Below, piece after piece: positions 61,712-64,000 of a stretch of 64,000 nt of DNA (positions are counted from its first letter, which is position 1; each line of letters starts with the position of its first letter). Made by a program: the position numbers and the translations under genes. The stretch spans positions 62,001 to 126,000 of the forward strand of contig NZ_RQIH01000017.1 of assembly GCF_003939025.1 (NCBI RefSeq), in the 5' to 3' direction. Below the pieces are notes generated by a model that searched no databases, had not been told where the DNA came from, and saw only the letters and a program-made list of their open reading frames with translations. Origin of the DNA: Rhizobium sophoriradicis (GTDB taxonomy: Bacteria; Pseudomonadota; Alphaproteobacteria; Rhizobiales; Rhizobiaceae).

Positions 61712-61737
61712 GTCTGTTAACCCTAACAGACCGTTAA
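61712..61737. promoter_or_regulatory. Palindrome and GTTAACCC-N8-CGTTAA motif before the TadD-like gene
   Basis: GTCTGTTA-ACCC-TAACAGAC (61712-61731) is a perfect 8-bp inverted repeat, and GTTAACCC-N8-CGTTAA (61716-61737) matches the motif before pilA. It sits in the 142-nt divergent gap between the TadD-like gene and the aminopeptidase gene and could serve either. Confidence 0.4.
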
Positions 61738-61770
61738 GGAACGATTCCTGACGACCGCCGAAGGACAATC

Positions 61771-63162
61771 ATGGCCCCCTATCAGTTCATCGAAAGACCG
61801 ACCCCCTTCAACACGAAGGGCGGTTCGACGCTGCCGATCTTTGCCGTCACGCCCGCCCATATCGAGACCGGCACGATCGATCCGATCGCCCTCGACTGGG
61901 CAAAAAAGGCAGGGTTCAAGGCCGAGAGCGGATCGCTGCTGCTGATCCCGACCGCCGAAGGCCATCTCGGCGGCGCGCTTTTCGGCCTCGGCACCAATCC
62001 GTCCGAACAGCCCTATATCGCCGGCAGACTCGCGCGTGCGCTGCCGGCCGGCGACTGGCACATCGAGACCGCGCCGCTGACGGCAAATCGCCTGGCCCTC
62101 GGCTTCGGCCTCGGCAGCTACCGTTTCGACCGCTACAAATCGGAAAAATCTTCCGTCGCGACAATGCTCATTCCGAGCGATGCCGACGGCGCCGACATCA
62201 AGCGCCAGCTCGCCGGTGTCTTTCTCGCCCGCGATCTCATCAATACGCCGACGAACGACATGGGTCCGGACCAACTCGAGGCGGCTTTCCGCGGCCTGGC
62301 TCAGCGTTACAAGGCTGATGTATCGGTTATAACAGGTGACGCGCTGCTTGAGCAAAACTTCCCGCTCGTCCATACCGTCGGCCGCGCCAGCGCCGATGCG
62401 CCGCGCCTTCTCGAGCTGCGCTGGGGCAAGAAGGGCCATCGCAAGGTGACGCTCGTCGGCAAGGGCGTCTGCTTCGATACCGGCGGTCTCGACATCAAGC
62501 CGGCCGCCTCGATGCTGCTGATGAAGAAGGACATGGGCGGCGCCGCCAACGTCATGGGGCTCGCCCTGATGATCATGGACGCCAAGCTGAAGGTCGATCT
62601 GCGTGTCATCGTCCCGGTCGTCGAAAACGCGATCTCCTCCAACGCCTTCCGCCCAGGCGACATTTATCGCAGCCGCAAGGGCCTCACCGTCCAGATCGAC
62701 AATACCGACGCCGAAGGCCGCCTGATCCTGGCCGATGCGCTCGCCTATGCCGACGAGGAGGAGCCCGATCTCTTGATCGACATGGCGACGCTGACCGGTG
62801 CCGCGCGCGTTGCGCTGGGTCCAGATCTTCCGCCCTTCTTCACCGACGACGCCAATCTGGCGCATGACCTCACCGAAGCGAGCCTGGAAACGGACGATCC
62901 GATCTGGCGCCTGCCGCTCTATCCCGGCTACGAAAAGGATATCCGCGCCAAATTCGCCGATCTCACCAACGCGCCGGCCGGCGGCATGGCGGGATCGATC
63001 ACCGCCGCGCTCTTCCTCAAGCGTTTCGTCAGCAAGACGAAGAGCTGGGCGCATTTCGACATTTACGGCTGGGCCCAGTCTGAGCGGCCGCATTCGCCGG
63101 GCGGCGGCGAAGCGCAGGCGATCCGCGCGCTCTTTCATCATATCCGCACGGGCCTTTTCTAG
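61771..63162 (+). CDS. M17-family leucyl aminopeptidase
   Basis: Hexameric cytosolic zinc/manganese aminopeptidase. The catalytic domain has VTLVGKGVCFDTGGLDIKPA near residue 230, MLLMKKDMGGAANVMG, and the signature NTDAEGRLILADALAYA near 310, all with metal ligands intact. The N-terminal domain is shorter than in E. coli PepA, and the protein (463 residues) is nearer PepB-like or cytosol aminopeptidase forms common in rhizobia. Its TAG stop is followed at once by a fragment of the dispersed repeat. Confidence 0.93.
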   Translation: MAPYQFIERPTPFNTKGGSTLPIFAVTPAHIETGTIDPIALDWAKKAGFKAESGSLLLIPTAEGHLGGALFGLGTNPSEQPYIAGRLARALPAGDWHIETAPLTANRLALGFGLGSYRFDRYKSEKSSVATMLIPSDADGADIKRQLAGVFLARDLINTPTNDMGPDQLEAAFRGLAQRYKADVSVITGDALLEQNFPLVHTVGRASADAPRLLELRWGKKGHRKVTLVGKGVCFDTGGLDIKPAASMLLMKKDMGGAANVMGLALMIMDAKLKVDLRVIVPVVENAISSNAFRPGDIYRSRKGLTVQIDNTDAEGRLILADALAYADEEEPDLLIDMATLTGAARVALGPDLPPFFTDDANLAHDLTEASLETDDPIWRLPLYPGYEKDIRAKFADLTNAPAGGMAGSITAALFLKRFVSKTKSWAHFDIYGWAQSERPHSPGGGEAQAIRALFHHIRTGLF

Positions 63163-63176
63163 AGCATGATGCCGGA
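63160..63176. repeat. Fragment of the dispersed palindromic repeat
   Basis: TAGAGCATGATGCCGGA matches one end of repeat copies A and B (their outer AGAGCATGATG end); the similarity then fades. Only about 17 nt, so it may be a remnant or a truncated copy. The rest of the gap to 63305 shows no gene. Confidence 0.4.
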
Positions 63177-63305
63177 AGTCGCCCCGGCAGAGGAGATCAT
63201 TAAAATTTTATTCACCCTGCCGGATGGCAATTGCCGGCCGCCCTTGCATGTCCATGGCAACTGCCGGAAAATGAAACGCTAGCGTAACGATTTTCCGGAG
63301 GGGCC

Positions 63306-63656
63306 GTGCCGATCGAACTGACCGCCTCGCAGGCGCTGGGGCTCTGGCATGGCGTGGCGCTCGATCAGGTGCGCCTTGACGATCGCGATTTGACGTTGCG
63401 CCAGATGGCGATCCTGCTGCATATTTATCTGGTGCCGCCGCCCCACACCGTGCGCGGGCTTGCCGCCACGCTCGGTGTCACCAAGCCGGTCATCACTCGC
63501 GCGCTGGACACGATGGGCGAGATGGGCCTGGTCGACCGCGTGCGCGACGATGCCGACCGGCGCAACGTGATCATCAAGCGCACCGTCGGCGGCGCGCTTT
63601 ACCTGGAAAAGCTGGGCGATCTCGTCCGTGAGCAGGGCCGGCGTCTGCCGATCTGA
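63306..63656 (+). CDS. MarR-like winged-helix regulator
   Basis: 116 residues, mostly one winged helix: LTLRQMAILLHIYLVPPPHT, then VRGLAATLGVTKPVITRALD as the helix-turn-helix and MGLVDRVRDDADRRNVIIKR as the wing. The terminal dimerisation helices are short compared with full MarR proteins. GTG start with GGAGGGG 3-4 nt upstream. It lies 24 nt before the SH3/NlpC-type gene and is probably cotranscribed with it. Confidence 0.82.
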   Translation: MPIELTASQALGLWHGVALDQVRLDDRDLTLRQMAILLHIYLVPPPHTVRGLAATLGVTKPVITRALDTMGEMGLVDRVRDDADRRNVIIKRTVGGALYLEKLGDLVREQGRRLPI

Positions 63657-63680
63657 ACGGGCGATCTGAAAGGAATGGGA

Positions 63681-64000
63681 ATGACGATGTTCGACCGCCG
63701 CCTGCATGCCTATAGGCCCGATCTCGCGGAAGCAGAACTCGAAGGCAAGGTGGAGGCGTCGCGCTTCGTGGAAGGCGCCCCGGCACGCGTCGCCGTTCCC
63801 GTCATTGCCTTGCGCCCGGAGCCGGCGCTTGCGCGCGGCATCGATACGGAGCTGCTCCTTGGCGAGCAGGTGACGGTTTTCGATCGCGCCGACGGCTGGT
63901 GCTGGGTGAAGGCCGCGTCGGACGGTTATGTCGGTTATGTCACCGCAGACGCGCTCTCGCAAATTGACCCGGTACCGACCCATATCGTCACCGTGGCGCG
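63681..64000 (+). CDS. SH3-domain protein, probable NlpC/P60 cell-wall hydrolase (5' part)
   Basis: Only the first 106 codons are in the window. The sequence FDRRLHAYRPDLAEAELEGK begins the alphaproteobacterial C40 peptidases, followed by a bacterial SH3-type segment (IDTELLLGEQVTVFDRADGW, CWVKAASDGYVGYV). The catalytic NlpC/P60 domain would lie past the edge, so that part is inference. ATG 63681 has AAAGGA upstream; ATGs at 63675 and 63687 are also in frame. Confidence 0.72.
   Translation, partial: MTMFDRRLHAYRPDLAEAELEGKVEASRFVEGAPARVAVPVIALRPEPALARGIDTELLLGEQVTVFDRADGWCWVKAASDGYVGYVTADALSQIDPVPTHIVTVA

Overview
The window is chromosomal DNA from an alphaproteobacterium of the order Rhizobiales, most likely Rhizobium (leguminosarum/etli group). 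This is inferred from high G+C coding DNA, a polA neighbourhood with a MarR gene and a candidate alpha-r7-type small RNA, rhizobial intergenic mosaic repeats, a PhnCDE1E2 transporter with large periplasmic insertions, and a Ctp/Cpa-type Flp pilus locus. I see no phage, transposase, rRNA or CRISPR. Nearly all of it looks like ordinary chromosome with tightly packed operons.

Layout. (1) 1-6183: 5' end of a MarR regulator gene (minus), a structured small-RNA candidate (minus), DNA polymerase I, and an FtsK-type translocase without membrane segments. (2) 6220-6498: a palindromic mosaic element. (3) 6555-19574: a complete carbon-phosphorus lyase locus on the minus strand, in transcription order phnG-H-I-J-K-L-acetyltransferase, then phnC-D-E1-E2-DUF1045-phnM-phnN, with the repressor gene phnF divergent. 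The phnG/phnF gap holds a PhoB-type box and a GntR-type operator. No phnP is present; a 2H-phosphoesterase (DUF1045) gene lies in the operon. (4) 19614-25640 (minus): gpmA, dapB, an MsbA-like ABC exporter, glk, mgsA and mepA. (5) 25888-34761 (plus): a YejABEF-type peptide ABC importer, a 2-hydroxyacid dehydrogenase, a small membrane protein and nicotinate phosphoribosyltransferase. (6) 34758-36942: a patch of small genes (a short unknown, a KTSC protein, ParD/ParE toxin-antitoxin) next to tRNA-Ser(GGA), then a small membrane protein.

(7) 37251-48971: a nucleoside uptake and salvage block. A BMP-family binding protein, ATPase and two permeases are followed by cdd, purine nucleoside phosphorylase, deoC and deoA (all plus). 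These converge on a retropepsin-like protease, upp, add and deoB (minus). Together they import nucleosides, deaminate cytidine and adenosine, release bases by phosphorolysis, isomerise and cleave the (deoxy)ribose phosphate, and recapture uracil.

(8) 49075-61628: a Flp/Tad type IV pilus locus. Two TadE-like pseudopilins and a free-standing CpaC-N-domain protein (minus) face pilA-cpaA-cpaB-cpaC-cpaD-cpaE-cpaF-tadB-tadC (plus); a RhtB/LysE exporter and a TadD-like TPR lipoprotein close it. A CtrA-type box precedes cpaB. (9) 61771-64000: an M17 leucyl aminopeptidase, a MarR-like regulator and the start of an SH3/NlpC-P60-type protein.

A recurring arrangement is an intrinsic-terminator-like hairpin directly after the gene whose product is needed in excess (phnD, the BMP binding protein, pilA), with the rest of the operon downstream. 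All functional calls are by reading motifs; no database search was possible.
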